Shown here: in pieces, positions 31,042 through 38,680 of the stretch | Layout of the letters: each line of letters begins with the position of its first letter | Position numbering within the stretch: position 1 is the stretch's first letter | Assembly: GCA_002316275.1 (NCBI GenBank) | Contig: DCDE01000032.1 | Location: 1-38,680 of the forward strand | Direction of reading: 5' to 3' | DNA length: 38,680 bases | From: Caldifarciminota bacterium UBA1063 | GTDB taxonomy: Bacteria; Hydrothermota; Hydrothermia; UBA1063 | Notes under the pieces: generated by a model | Database searches by the model: none | What the model saw: the letters and a program-made list of their open reading frames with translations, nothing else | Told to the model about the DNA's origin: nothing | Position numbers and translations under genes: made by a program

Positions 31042-32046
31042 TTAGGCCTGCACCTTCAAAGGACGTGCTTCTTCTAAAAGTCTTCTCCAGCTACTTTCGA
31101 CTTCTTTAGTTAGTTCTTCTTGGCAAATAGGCTGAGCACCGAGTTTACTTATTTCAATACCAGCTCCAATAGTTGCTAACACCGCTGATTCAAATAGATT
31201 AAGGCCACTCGTGATTCCAAGGCTAAGAATTGAAATCACCATGTCACCCGCACCAGTTACATCAAAAACATTACGGTGCAAAGACGGAATATGCCACCGA
31301 TGCTCTTCATTAATTATGAACATCCCTTCAGAACCCATTGTCACTACAAGGTTCCCCAAATTAAGCTTTCTTCTCATAGATTCAAGATATCTTGCAATGT
31401 TATTCCTTATTTTTTTAACCCCCATAGCCCTCCTAAATTCTTCAAAGTTCGGCTTTAGCAGAAACGCACCCTTCATAGCCGAAAAATACTCAAACTTTGG
31501 GTCAATAAAGACGGGAATTCGAGACCTCGAAATTAACTCCCGATAGAGAAACCCATTTAAAAGCCCCTTATTATAATCTTCGATGATTACAAAGTCGTAA
31601 GAATCTTGAAATTCGTCAAAATATTCTAAGATAATGGACCTATAGCGGCCAGCAGAAGCATCCGTAGCCTCCCTATCTACTCTAAGTAACTGCTGCCCTT
31701 TCGCCACAATTCTGTTCTTCACAATAGTAGTCCTATTTTTGCACTGTACCACATGATCTGTTTTTACACCTTCTCTTTCAAGTAACTCCAAGAGTTTGTC
31801 GCCTCCATTGTCGTGCCCGACAATCCCTAAGAGTAGAACATCCGAACCAAACGCCCTTAAGTTACAGGCTACATTGCCCGCCCCACCAGGCCTATACTCC
31901 TCATTTTCCACCATTATTATAGGAACTGGTGCCTCTGGTGAAATTCTATCTACACTACCAAAGGAGTACACATCAAGCATGAGATCACCAATTACAATAC
32001 CTTTTAACTTCTTAAAATGGTCTATTGCCTCAAACATTTTTCCCAT
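31042..32046 (-). CDS. D-glycero-beta-D-manno-heptose-7-phosphate kinase (HldA/RfaE domain I)
   Basis: About 334 residues of a PfkB/ribokinase-type sugar kinase. GIVIGDLMLDVYSFGSVDRI followed by SPEAPVPIIMVENEEYRPGGAG and NVACNLRAFG are diagnostic of the kinase half of HldE/RfaE. The catalytic motif is FDVTGAGDMV (DTGAGD-type, Asp as base). The nucleotidyltransferase half of HldE is missing, so this is the separate HldA form. It implies ADP-heptose and an LPS core. The start is set at ATG 32046 (GGGGG 6 nt upstream), which overlaps the previous gene by 17 nt; ATG at 32037 is also possible, while 32085 would add an unusual extension. Confidence 0.87.
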   Translation of the reverse strand: MGKMFEAIDHFKKLKGIVIGDLMLDVYSFGSVDRISPEAPVPIIMVENEEYRPGGAGNVACNLRAFGSDVLLLGIVGHDNGGDKLLELLEREGVKTDHVVQCKNRTTIVKNRIVAKGQQLLRVDREATDASAGRYRSIILEYFDEFQDSYDFVIIEDYNKGLLNGFLYRELISRSRIPVFIDPKFEYFSAMKGAFLLKPNFEEFRRAMGVKKIRNNIARYLESMRRKLNLGNLVVTMGSEGMFIINEEHRWHIPSLHRNVFDVTGAGDMVISILSLGITSGLNLFESAVLATIGAGIEISKLGAQPICQEELTKEVESSWRRLLEEARPLKVQA

Positions 32047-32929
32047 CAGAAACCCCCAATATTTTGTCAAGAAATGTGTTAACATAAAAAACTTTCACTT
32101 TATTCTTAGATCTCACCAATGCAACCTTTTCATCTTGCTCCTCTAGTATCTTCACAGCTTCGTCAAGAGAAGTTTCCCAAGAAAGGACAGGCACTTTTGC
32201 AATCGAATCCCTTATATTATGAGTAAAAAAATACTTTTTAAAGTCAAGAACGCCAATAACTGAGTCTCCTTCTCTTACGAGTATAGGGCCTTTCTTTCCC
32301 ACAAAAGAATCATCTTCACTACTAAAATCTACTACAAAGTCTTCAAGAGGCTCTGAAAAATCGATCACCTTCAGATCATTCCATCTTGAAAAGGAGAGGA
32401 TTAAACGTGCTCTTTCACTATCAAGTTCTCCATCAATGACAGACTCAGACACCATCAGGCGTAACAACTCAAACTGGTCTCTCCTAACCTTGCCACTAAG
32501 AGCTCTTAATGGAGATATAATAAATAGAACTAACCTGTTGATAGGCACTGCAATGTAAGAAAAGTATTTAAAGAAGGGCGTGAAGTATGTTAGAACTAAG
32601 ATGCTTGCTCTACGGGCAGAATTCTTTGCAAAAAACTCTAAAATGAGTAACACAAGGGAAGTCAAAATCCCCGCAATTCCCACAGCGTTTGCGGTTGTAA
32701 AACCCACACTCTTAAGGAAGCTAAACGCAACTATAGAGGAGGCCGTTTCAAAAAAGTTGACCCCCACGAGAATTGTAGTCATAACATCTTCAACATTAAA
32801 AAGAAAACTCCTATAACCTGCCTTTATGCCAACAAAACTCTTCCTCTGGGCAACAAGATAAGCAGTCTCATATGCAGAAAAAATAAATGTCATTAATAAG
32901 CATAATAAAAGAATCAAAAGCCAAATCAT
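32030..32929 (-). CDS. CNNM (DUF21) transporter-like protein lacking the CorC/HlyC domain
   Basis: A 299-residue protein. Residues 1-~150 are a DUF21/CNNM membrane domain with about four helices (LLCLLMTFIFSAYETAYLVA, GVNFFETASSIVAF, LLILEFFAKNSARRASILVL). The cytoplasmic half has a helical segment and one poor CBS-like region (VREGDSVIGVLDFKKYFF, LDEAVKILEEQDEKVALVRS). The normal C-terminal CorC_HlyC domain is absent. It looks like a shortened paralogue of the gene just upstream, with which it overlaps by 4 nt. The pair may form a hetero-oligomeric Mg2+/Na+ or divalent cation transporter; this is inference. Confidence 0.82.
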   Translation of the reverse strand: MIWLLILLLCLLMTFIFSAYETAYLVAQRKSFVGIKAGYRSFLFNVEDVMTTILVGVNFFETASSIVAFSFLKSVGFTTANAVGIAGILTSLVLLILEFFAKNSARRASILVLTYFTPFFKYFSYIAVPINRLVLFIISPLRALSGKVRRDQFELLRLMVSESVIDGELDSERARLILSFSRWNDLKVIDFSEPLEDFVVDFSSEDDSFVGKKGPILVREGDSVIGVLDFKKYFFTHNIRDSIAKVPVLSWETSLDEAVKILEEQDEKVALVRSKNKVKVFYVNTFLDKILGVSDGKNV

Positions 32930-34074
32930 TTTAATTCTACCCTTACTCTTAAAATCTTGGCAAATTCCTTTTCAAGAATCTCGAGTTTCATATCTTCAAT
33001 GGAAATTATTTCCCCCTCATTGGGTATGCGTCCTGTCTCTTCCATTATCAACGCCTGGAGAGTTGGGGCTGAAAATGAGAGTTTCCTTCTAAGTACTAAC
33101 TCAAAATCATGTAATGTGATATCTCCGGGAACTATTACACTTTTTTTGTCAATCCAGCGTACTCTGGGCTCAGGATTCAGTCTTTCAAAAATATCCCACT
33201 TTGTTAAAATCCCAACGAAATTTCCATATTCGTCAACCACAGCAAAAAAATCATCACCTCTCTCCTCTTTTATCACTTTAAATATCATCGATGTAACTGG
33301 AACTGTCTTGCAGGGAGCTGTGTAATTTTTTATCTTTTCGTCGGTTCTCGCATGTATTAACTTTATATTATCTAAAGAGACAATTCCTTTGATTTCAGTA
33401 TCTTCCAGAACAGGATATATCCGATAACCGTATCTACTTGCAACTTCCCTAAAATGGGCTACCGTATCTCCAAATTTCAAGTAAATTACGCTATCCTTTG
33501 GGGTCATAAGGTCACCAACCCTGGCACGGAGAAGTGAAATCCTCGAGCGCAGCACTGCATCCTGCGACATTGCAAGGTCCTCTAACTCATCAATTACATC
33601 TTCAAAGGTCTCAAATTTCTTTATATATGTAAATCTCTGCGGAAGTAACTGCACAATTGGCTTAAGAATAAGATAAAATGGATAAATGATTAAGGAGAAA
33701 AATCTGAGCACTCTCAAAGGAAATTTAACAGCCAGCAGTTTCGGTGTAACGTCTCCAATAATTAAGATGAGAACCGTAAAAATGAGCACATCCAAAATCT
33801 GGTAAGGGACAACCTGTAGATTTAAGCTCTTCAAAAAATCATTGAAAATAGCTGAAAAAAGTGATGCCGCATAAGCATTTACTACCGTATTTACAAGAAG
33901 AAGGACAAAGAGGGTAATGTGCTCATTATTCTTCAGTTCTGTCGTGACCTTTCGGAAGAAACCCTTCCCTAATCCTTGGAGTTCTACCTTTAAAATCGAA
34001 AATAGAGCGGCTTCACTACCACTCGATGCAAAAGAAAGAAAAAGAAGGACAATTAATACCGGTATTGACACCAT
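32926..34074 (-). CDS. CNNM/CBS/CorC-domain hemolysin-family transporter
   Basis: A 382-residue protein with the usual four-part layout: DUF21/CNNM membrane domain (about 1-155; LFLSFASSGSEAALFSILKV, ILIIGDVTPKLLAVKFPLRV), two CBS repeats (DLMTPKDSVIYLKFG ... EDTEIKGIVSLDNIK; TSMIFKVIKEERGDDFFAVV ... FVGILTKWDIFE) and a C-terminal CorC_HlyC domain (VIVPGDITLHDFELVLRRKL, GRIPNEGEIISIEDMKLEIL). The family transports or regulates Mg2+ and Co2+ at the cytoplasmic membrane; proven hemolysins are rare. It overlaps ybeY by 22 nt, a gene order widely seen in bacteria. Confidence 0.92.
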   Translation of the reverse strand: MVSIPVLIVLLFLSFASSGSEAALFSILKVELQGLGKGFFRKVTTELKNNEHITLFVLLLVNTVVNAYAASLFSAIFNDFLKSLNLQVVPYQILDVLIFTVLILIIGDVTPKLLAVKFPLRVLRFFSLIIYPFYLILKPIVQLLPQRFTYIKKFETFEDVIDELEDLAMSQDAVLRSRISLLRARVGDLMTPKDSVIYLKFGDTVAHFREVASRYGYRIYPVLEDTEIKGIVSLDNIKLIHARTDEKIKNYTAPCKTVPVTSMIFKVIKEERGDDFFAVVDEYGNFVGILTKWDIFERLNPEPRVRWIDKKSVIVPGDITLHDFELVLRRKLSFSAPTLQALIMEETGRIPNEGEIISIEDMKLEILEKEFAKILRVRVELK

Positions 34075-34466
34075 AGGGTAAGATATTTTTCCTCAACTTT
34101 GTCCATTTCCTCCGCCATGTGGGCATCATTATGGTCGTAACCAAGGAGGTGTAGAAGGCCATGAACCCCATACCGGAATATTTCATACTCTGTGTCAAAT
34201 CCATATTCAAAAGCTTTTTTTCTTGCAGTATCAACGGAGATATAAATTTCCCACACATCACCAAGAGGAAAAGAAAGTACATCTGTGGGCTTATCTTTAC
34301 CAAGATACTTTCTGTTTAGTTTTTGTACATATCTATCCGTAGTTAAAATACAATCAATTTCCGCATCAGCATTCTCACTTTCGGCTATTTGATTTAACAA
34401 CACCCTAAATTTCCTCAGAAATTTTGGGGAAAGTCTTTGACCTACCTCAATAACCCTTATCTTCAT
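34053..34466 (-). CDS. ybeY: endoribonuclease YbeY
   Basis: A 137-residue metal-dependent endoribonuclease needed for 16S rRNA 3' maturation and ribosome quality control. The zinc motif H-x3-H-x5-H is complete at H102, H106 and H112 (YGVHGLLHLLGYDHNDAHMA). The upstream strand TDVLSFPLGDVWEIYISVDT is also typical. Length is slightly below the usual 150-160. It overlaps pgpH by 20 nt upstream and the CNNM transporter by 22 nt downstream, the classic phoH-pgpH-ybeY-corC neighbourhood. Confidence 0.95.
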   Translation of the reverse strand: MKIRVIEVGQRLSPKFLRKFRVLLNQIAESENADAEIDCILTTDRYVQKLNRKYLGKDKPTDVLSFPLGDVWEIYISVDTARKKAFEYGFDTEYEIFRYGVHGLLHLLGYDHNDAHMAEEMDKVEEKYLTLWCQYRY

Positions 34467-36288
34467 GATACTTAACTCTAAGATGATATTGGCTAAGTAA
34501 TATTTCCAAAATTTCTTCCTTCACTCTTTCCAACTCACCATAGGTTATGTCACATTCAGAAAATTGACCATCTTTGAGCTTATCATCTACTAAATCATTC
34601 AATACCTCTCTAAACTTATCCTCTGTTTTATCTACAAGAGCCCTGGATGCGGCTTCAGCGCTATCAACAATCATAAAAAGAGCCTCAAGCTTATTTCTCG
34701 GTTTTGGCCCAGGGTATCTATATTTATCCTTCTCAACTTGTTGATAAAGTTTTACGGCTTTTGTATATATGGAATACATTACTGAAGTTCCATGGTGCGA
34801 GGAGATAACTCCGATGATTTCGTCGGGCAATCTGTGTTTCTTTGCAATAAATATACCATCAGTTACGTGGGATTTCAAAATCTGGGCACTCATCTCAGGC
34901 GATACTTTATCGTGAGGGTTTTCACCGCCGCGTTGGTTTTCAACAAAGAAAATAGCATGTGCCATTTTCCCGATATCATGATAAAGCCCAGCAACCCTTG
35001 CAAGTATAGGATCAAGTCCCAGAATGGGTGCCACCCTTGAACCCATCTCAGCAACTCTCAAGCTATGCTCAAAAGTACCCGGGGCTTCGTCCTGAAGCCT
35101 CATGAGCAGCTTATGATTCACATTGGAAAGTTCGAGGAGCACAAACTCTGTGGGGTACCGCAATATACTTTCCATCAAAGGAATGGCGACAAAAAGTAGT
35201 AGGACTGACAATACATTTACCGTCAAAACATGTTTTAAATGTGGAAATACTGGTACAGGATAAAATACTGATAAAACTAACAAAACAACGGCACTAAAAA
35301 TTGAAAGATAAATGAAAGAAGACAAGAAATTCCAGCGAGTTTTTATGTTACTACCCAAATATGCACTCATAAAGCCTACCGATAAGTTAAATATTATAAG
35401 TGGAAGCAAATTCTCAGCAAACAAGGGGAGCAAAATAAACAATGAACTAAAGAGCAGGAATAAAGTCGGCAAAAAACCGGTGAAAAACCCGGCCAGCATG
35501 AGTGCAAACGGGAACATGAAAACTAGTATACGATATTTTGTAACAGGCAAAAACCACAAAAAAACGATAAGAAAAAGAATGGACATAATAAATATGATAG
35601 TTTTTCTTCTGTCCATATGGCTCTTAAAATTCAAATAATAGAATAAATAAGCCACAATAAAAACGATCAAGAGATAGATATTAAGTAGCACCACCGCTCT
35701 CCCGGTAGGAGACTTTTGGGTAACGGGAATACCTTCGATTGTTATCATAGTGTCCTCAATAAAACCACCAAGGGTGAGGTTAGTTTTCAATACGGGTAAA
35801 ATAGCACCAAAGATCTTTACCTTTTCAGAGCTATCTATGCCGAGTTCACTTGCGAGATTCTCAATTGACAACCTGATTCTCGATACATAATACAGCGAGT
35901 CTGTAGGCAGTTTAAGCAAACTGTCACCATCACGAACTAAAATAGTGTCTGCTCGCTCAAGGAAGTTGCCCTCAATCACTGGTCTTGCCATAGCTTCAGT
36001 AAAATAATTGAGAATTATTCTCCCAGCAACACTTAGAGAATCAAAATTTACCTGTGGGTGTACAGCTTCCTTTACAAAGTACGGTAATTTTACGACTTCT
36101 ATTTTCTTTTCTACAATTGGGGCAATACTCTTTTCCTCGAATATGTTAAGGCGATACGCTAATTTATTTATAGAGATAAGAGTTAAAGCTAAAAGTAAAA
36201 TAAAAAGAGCAAAAGCAGGAGTTAGTTTAAACTTCTTTTTTTTCCTGCGCGGAATGATGGTTCTTCCGCTCAAATCTTTCGTACGCAT
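34447..36288 (-). CDS. 7TM-HD family (PgpH-like) cyclic-di-AMP phosphodiesterase
   Basis: A 613-residue integral membrane protein. A basic cytoplasmic N-terminus (RRKKKKFKLTP) and a helix at 24-42 are followed by an extracytoplasmic 7TMR-HDED domain (~45-195). A seven-helix bundle fills ~198-375, and a cytoplasmic HDIG/HD domain with GLYHDIGKMAHA (HD at 437-438), FEHSLRVAEMG (H408) and ISSHHGTSVMYSIY follows. PgpH homologues hydrolyse c-di-AMP; no cyclase is in the window, so this substrate is inferred. The extracytoplasmic part is short compared with PgpH of Firmicutes (total ~700 residues). The chosen ATG makes a 62-nt overlap with phoH; a TTG five codons in is another option. Confidence 0.9.
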   Translation of the reverse strand: MRTKDLSGRTIIPRRKKKKFKLTPAFALFILLLALTLISINKLAYRLNIFEEKSIAPIVEKKIEVVKLPYFVKEAVHPQVNFDSLSVAGRIILNYFTEAMARPVIEGNFLERADTILVRDGDSLLKLPTDSLYYVSRIRLSIENLASELGIDSSEKVKIFGAILPVLKTNLTLGGFIEDTMITIEGIPVTQKSPTGRAVVLLNIYLLIVFIVAYLFYYLNFKSHMDRRKTIIFIMSILFLIVFLWFLPVTKYRILVFMFPFALMLAGFFTGFLPTLFLLFSSLFILLPLFAENLLPLIIFNLSVGFMSAYLGSNIKTRWNFLSSFIYLSIFSAVVLLVLSVFYPVPVFPHLKHVLTVNVLSVLLLFVAIPLMESILRYPTEFVLLELSNVNHKLLMRLQDEAPGTFEHSLRVAEMGSRVAPILGLDPILARVAGLYHDIGKMAHAIFFVENQRGGENPHDKVSPEMSAQILKSHVTDGIFIAKKHRLPDEIIGVISSHHGTSVMYSIYTKAVKLYQQVEKDKYRYPGPKPRNKLEALFMIVDSAEAASRALVDKTEDKFREVLNDLVDDKLKDGQFSECDITYGELERVKEEILEILLSQYHLRVKYHEDKGY

Positions 36289-37207
36289 TCACGATGTCCT
36301 TAACCAATCCATGCCTCACAACGTCCTCAGCGGTAAAATATATAAAAGCAATCCCTTTTACCCCCTTGAGGACAGATTGGATTTCTACCAATCCAGATGC
36401 TTCATTCCCAGGTAGGTCAATCTGAGTGATGTCCCCTGTGAGGACAAGCTTCGATCGGGGACCAAGACGTGTGAGAAACATTTTCATTTGAACTGCTTTA
36501 CTATTTTGAGCTTCATCAAGAATTACAAAAGCATCTGAAAAGGTTCTGCCCCTCATATAGGCAAGAGGTGCAATTTCAATAACCCTAGTATCTATATATC
36601 TCTTTATAGTTTCAGGAGTCAAAAGTGCATACAAGGCATCATATAATGGAGTAAGATAAGGGTTTATCTTCTCTTGAAAATCACCCGGAAGGAATCCGAG
36701 GGATTCACCAGCCTCTACAGCAGGTCTCGTTAAAATTACCCTTTCTACAAGGTTCTTCCTTAAAAAGTTTATAGCAGAAGCGACTGCCAGGTATGTCTTA
36801 CCTGTTCCAGCGGGTCCTATAGCAATGACAACGTCATTCTCATCAATAAGCTTAATATACTCCTTCTGATTCGGAGTCTTTAGCTCAATCCTTCTCTTTG
36901 GAGTTATAATAAAATCCTTGGTATCACCCATTTCTTCCGCACCATGTTCCAGTCCCCACTTCATCATCTCCTTTACCTCACAATCCTCTATCTCTCCTCT
37001 CTTCTTGATCTCGTTTTTCAAAATATAAATTACTTTAGAAATCAATTCAACTTCTTCAGGGTTACCTCTGAGCCTGAGCTCGTCTCCTCTAACAATGATT
37101 TGAGTAGAAGTCCTACTTTTAAGAAAATTTAAATTTGCATCGTTTACTCCAAGAAACTTAACTGGGTTCACATCTCCTATAAAGATTACTTTTTCTACCT
37201 TTTCCAT
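36227..37207 (-). CDS. phoH: PhoH family P-loop ATPase
   Basis: A 326-residue cytoplasmic ATPase, thought to act in RNA metabolism or phosphate stress. The N-terminal ~95 residues form a KH-like domain (TSTQIIVRGDELRLRGNPEE). The P-loop domain has Walker A GPAGTGKT (131-138) and motifs ILTRPAVEAGESLGFLPGDF, then FVILDEAQNSKAVQMKMFLT (Walker B) and SKLVLTGDITQIDLP (sensor), all typical of PhoH/RecD-like enzymes. It is the first gene of the long minus-strand operon, just after the terminator of the LysM gene. There is no clear Shine-Dalgarno before the ATG. Confidence 0.95.
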   Translation of the reverse strand: MEKVEKVIFIGDVNPVKFLGVNDANLNFLKSRTSTQIIVRGDELRLRGNPEEVELISKVIYILKNEIKKRGEIEDCEVKEMMKWGLEHGAEEMGDTKDFIITPKRRIELKTPNQKEYIKLIDENDVVIAIGPAGTGKTYLAVASAINFLRKNLVERVILTRPAVEAGESLGFLPGDFQEKINPYLTPLYDALYALLTPETIKRYIDTRVIEIAPLAYMRGRTFSDAFVILDEAQNSKAVQMKMFLTRLGPRSKLVLTGDITQIDLPGNEASGLVEIQSVLKGVKGIAFIYFTAEDVVRHGLVKDIVNAYERFERKNHHSAQEKKEV

Positions 37208-37219
37208 CTATCTAATAAA

Positions 37220-37251
37220 GAAAAAGGGGGACACACAAAGGCATCCCCCTT
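37220..37251 (-). terminator. rho-independent terminator of the LysM-lipoprotein operon
   Basis: A perfect 8-bp stem AAGGGGGA (37251-37244) / TCCCCCTT (37231-37224) with a 12-nt loop, followed by a T-rich tract. It lies 22 nt after the LysM stop and before phoH, separating the two units. Confidence 0.8.
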
Positions 37252-37272
37252 CGAGGTTAGAAATTTTTTGTA

Positions 37273-37872
37273 CTATCTTGGGATCCTCAATACCTGTTTT
37301 GGATAGATAAGATTTGGATCCTTTATTTGATCTTTATTAGCTTCATAGATATTTGTCCAGAGTCTCGAATTCCCATAAATCCAGGAAAATCCAGCAATCT
37401 TATATAGATAGTCACCGGGAATTACTTCAATCTCCGTAACAATACCATGGGGAATATTCAACACCCAATCAGGGTAAATAAGATTGGGATCTTTTATAAG
37501 ATCTCTATTAGCCCTATATATCCTCGGCCAAGCCTTCGAGTTGTTGTAAATATATCTCATCCCGGCAATTTTACTCAGATAATCACCCGGTACGACAGTA
37601 TATTGAGAAGGATATTTTGCAATTTCGGCTCTCAATTGTGAAATCTCGTTCTCGAGGGCAGCAATTGTATTATCAAGCTCCGAATCTTCGGTATTCAGCG
37701 CATTAACCCTTGATTCAAGATCAGTGATTTCTTGGTTGAGTGTTGAAACCTTTGCTCTGCAGTCTTCAAGCATTCTAAGAGCTTCTTCTTCCGTTAATTT
37801 TTCCTCCTCAGCCCTAAGGGCAGGAGTTAAAAGCATTAAAACACCAAGTATAGTAATAATTTTCTTCATCAC
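37273..37872 (-). CDS. secreted protein with coiled coil and two LysM domains
   Basis: A 199-residue exported protein: signal peptide (MMKKIITILGVLMLLTPALR), a coiled coil at about 24-90 (CRAKVSTLNQEITDLESRVN), and two C-terminal LysM-like repeats (~91-140 and ~145-199). The repeats are alike: PGDYLSKIAGMRYIYNNSKA with NLIYPDWVLNIP, and PGDYLYKIAGFSWIYGNSRL with NLIYPKQVLRIP. This looks like an internal duplication. LysM binds peptidoglycan, so the protein probably links the wall to an outer-membrane or periplasmic partner through its coiled coil. The gene follows the coiled-coil lipoprotein gene by 9 nt; the two are one operon closed by a terminator. Confidence 0.88.
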   Translation of the reverse strand: MMKKIITILGVLMLLTPALRAEEEKLTEEEALRMLEDCRAKVSTLNQEITDLESRVNALNTEDSELDNTIAALENEISQLRAEIAKYPSQYTVVPGDYLSKIAGMRYIYNNSKAWPRIYRANRDLIKDPNLIYPDWVLNIPHGIVTEIEVIPGDYLYKIAGFSWIYGNSRLWTNIYEANKDQIKDPNLIYPKQVLRIPR

Positions 37873-37881
37873 CCAACCTCC

Positions 37882-38154
37882 TTAGTAACCTTTTTCAAGG
37901 ACTTCATGAAGCCAGTAATTTAGTGAATCCCTTTCAGATTGGAGCGCTTCGATTCTGGACTTCTTTGCATTAATGTTAGCCTCAAGAGAATTAATACTTG
38001 ATTCGAGCTCAGCCTTCCTTGCCTCCGCAGACTCAAGAGCACTATTACACTCTTCCAATTGTGTCAGCGTTTCCTTTGTGGCCTTTTTAGGCCCGCACGC
38101 TGCAAAGAGCATAGCACCTACCATCAACATCCAAGTATATTTTCTAAACCTCAT
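37882..38154 (-). CDS. small coiled-coil lipoprotein
   Basis: A 90-residue lipoprotein. A lipoprotein signal peptide ends at the lipobox LFAAC, with the Cys as the predicted lipidated residue, followed by GPKKATKETL. The rest is almost all heptad-like coiled coil (ESAEARKAELESSINSLEAN). The layout recalls Lpp/Pal-type anchors. ATG 38154 is chosen over 38160 because GGAGG is 7 nt from it but only 1 nt from the upstream one. A consensus promoter lies just upstream. It probably anchors the neighbouring LysM protein or the outer membrane to the wall; this is inference from context. Confidence 0.85.
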   Translation of the reverse strand: MRFRKYTWMLMVGAMLFAACGPKKATKETLTQLEECNSALESAEARKAELESSINSLEANINAKKSRIEALQSERDSLNYWLHEVLEKGY

Positions 38155-38183
38155 TAACATACCTCCTTCTTGTTGTTATTATA

Positions 38184-38212
38184 TTTATAATCCAAACCTT
38201 ACATTTTGTCAA
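38184..38212 (-). promoter_or_regulatory. promoter of the lipoprotein-LysM operon
   Basis: -35 TTGACA (38212-38207), a 17-nt spacer, -10 TATAAA (38189-38184). The leader is about 23 nt and carries GGAGG before the ATG at 38154. It sits directly after the cupin stop. Confidence 0.85.
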
Positions 38213-38220
38213 GATTCCCT

Positions 38221-38565
38221 TTACTTTGTAGGAATAACACAAAGAAAAAACATATCAACTTTGCCAGTATTTACAAACTGATGATTCTCATCTGGAGGCA
38301 CATATGCAAAGTATCCGGGCTTGAGAGGATATTCCCTTTCGCCTATTCGCAAAATGCCTTTACCATCTAATATATATACTTCATGCTCATACGGATGACT
38401 ATGATAGGGAGTGCGCCCATCCTGTTCCAAGCGAAACATTCTGAGAAAAAAGTTTGGGACATCGTCAGAAGGTCCGAGAAGCCAGCGAATGTAAGCACCT
38501 GCAGCCCCTTCCATTTCCACTGGGTTTTCAACAACTTCGCTAAAATGCCTAACTTTCTCCTTCAT
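38221..38565 (-). CDS. small cupin-domain protein
   Basis: A 114-residue single-domain cupin. Cupin motif 1 is seen in RTPYHSHPYEHEVYILDGKG (H55, H57, E62) and motif 2 in PGYFAYVPPDENHQFVNTG (H95). The metal ligands are complete, so it binds Fe, Mn or Zn; the substrate is unknown. An N-terminal stretch (HFSEVVENPVEMEGAAGAYI) and LLGPSDDVPNFFLRMFRL occur in many small bacterial cupins. ATG 38565 is preferred over the ATG at 38589, because GGAGGAGG ends 4 nt before it and lies within the upstream frame. It lies 16 nt after a gene cut by the window edge. Confidence 0.9.
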   Translation of the reverse strand: MKEKVRHFSEVVENPVEMEGAAGAYIRWLLGPSDDVPNFFLRMFRLEQDGRTPYHSHPYEHEVYILDGKGILRIGEREYPLKPGYFAYVPPDENHQFVNTGKVDMFFLCVIPTK

Positions 38566-38581
38566 GTCGCCTCCTCCTAAG

Positions 38582-38680
38582 TTATGCATCTAAATCAACA
38601 TTACTCCTACAACTCGGTTCCAACTTTTGTAGGCTCATTCTATCAAAACCCATCATTTTAATATCCTCAATATATGGGTC
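38582..38680 (-). CDS. 3' end of a gene running out of the window
   Basis: The minus-strand frame is open from the window edge to a TAA at 38584-38582, giving 32 residues that include DPYIEDIKMMGFDRMSLQKL and end CRSNVDLDA. The stop is followed at once by the ribosome binding site of the cupin gene, as expected for operon neighbours. Too little is present to name a family. Confidence 0.55.
   Translation of the reverse strand, partial: DPYIEDIKMMGFDRMSLQKLEPSCRSNVDLDA

Noticed and set aside
1..38680. Bacteroidota-type promoters (-33 TTTG / -7 TAnnTTTG), expected from the type IX-like domain
   Set aside because: The promoters found fit TTGACW, 17 nt, TANAAT instead, so the host is probably not a member of Bacteroidota proper.
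1..38680. CRISPR arrays, insertion sequences, phage genes, toxin-antitoxin or restriction systems
   Set aside because: Looked for on both strands; no spaced direct repeats, transposase, integrase or defence-type genes were seen. The hairpins at 3.8 kb are not flanked by target duplications.

Overview
The window looks like one contig of an AT-rich, diderm, probably free-living bacterium with a compact genome. A lipoprotein with a lipobox, a heptose-7-phosphate kinase, beta-barrel-like secreted proteins and a secreted protein with a type IX-like C-terminal sorting domain all point to an outer membrane. The mix of that sorting domain, MglA/roadblock/FIST proteins, DUF5683, archease and FolE2 suggests an FCB-related or deep-branching candidate phylum (WOR-3/Stahlbacteria-like). 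This placement is inference; there is no rRNA in the window. Gene density is high. Promoters read as housekeeping sigma-70 type: TTGAC(A/T), a 17-nt spacer, then TANAAT. I see no insertion sequence, phage or CRISPR.

Layout. 1-9.1 kb (all minus): a secreted type IX-like protein, a nitroreductase, a GNAT acetyltransferase, a small two-helix membrane protein behind a long leader able to fold into alternative hairpins, a MATE exporter, an unknown multispan protein, an ICMT-like methyltransferase and a radical SAM/SPASM enzyme. 9.4-10.5 kb: a 57-residue membrane protein (plus), tRNA-Phe (minus) and a beta-barrel-like protein (minus). 10.6-16.6 kb (plus operon): TtcA-like tRNA thiolase, M23 peptidase, amidohydrolase, M50 protease, archaeal-type flavoprotein and Der. 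16.6-18.2 kb (plus): PilT-like retraction ATPase and an MglB-like roadblock protein. Converging on them from the minus strand (18.2-23.0 kb) are FIST sensor, PAS histidine kinase, response regulator with a C-terminal roadblock domain, and MglA GTPase. 23.1-26.0 kb (minus): DNA polymerase I and a four-helix membrane protein. 26.3-28.5 kb (plus): a small beta-barrel-like protein, then a nitrilase-fold protein coupled to NadE. 28.7-37.2 kb (minus): ten tightly packed genes, phoH-pgpH-ybeY-CNNM-CNNM-hldA-DPM1-DUF5683-archease-folE2. 37.3-38.7 kb (minus): a LysM protein, a coiled-coil lipoprotein, a cupin and the 3' end of a further gene cut by the window edge.

The most interesting block is 16.6-23.0 kb. 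A complete path can be drawn from a ligand sensor (FIST) through a kinase and a regulator lacking any DNA-binding domain, ending in a roadblock domain, to a Ras-like polarity GTPase and the type IV pilus retraction motor. Other points worth a look are the NadE-linked amidase whose nucleophilic Cys is Ser, the structured leader at 3.8-3.95 kb, and several genes whose -10 box sits so close to the ATG that the mRNA should be leaderless.
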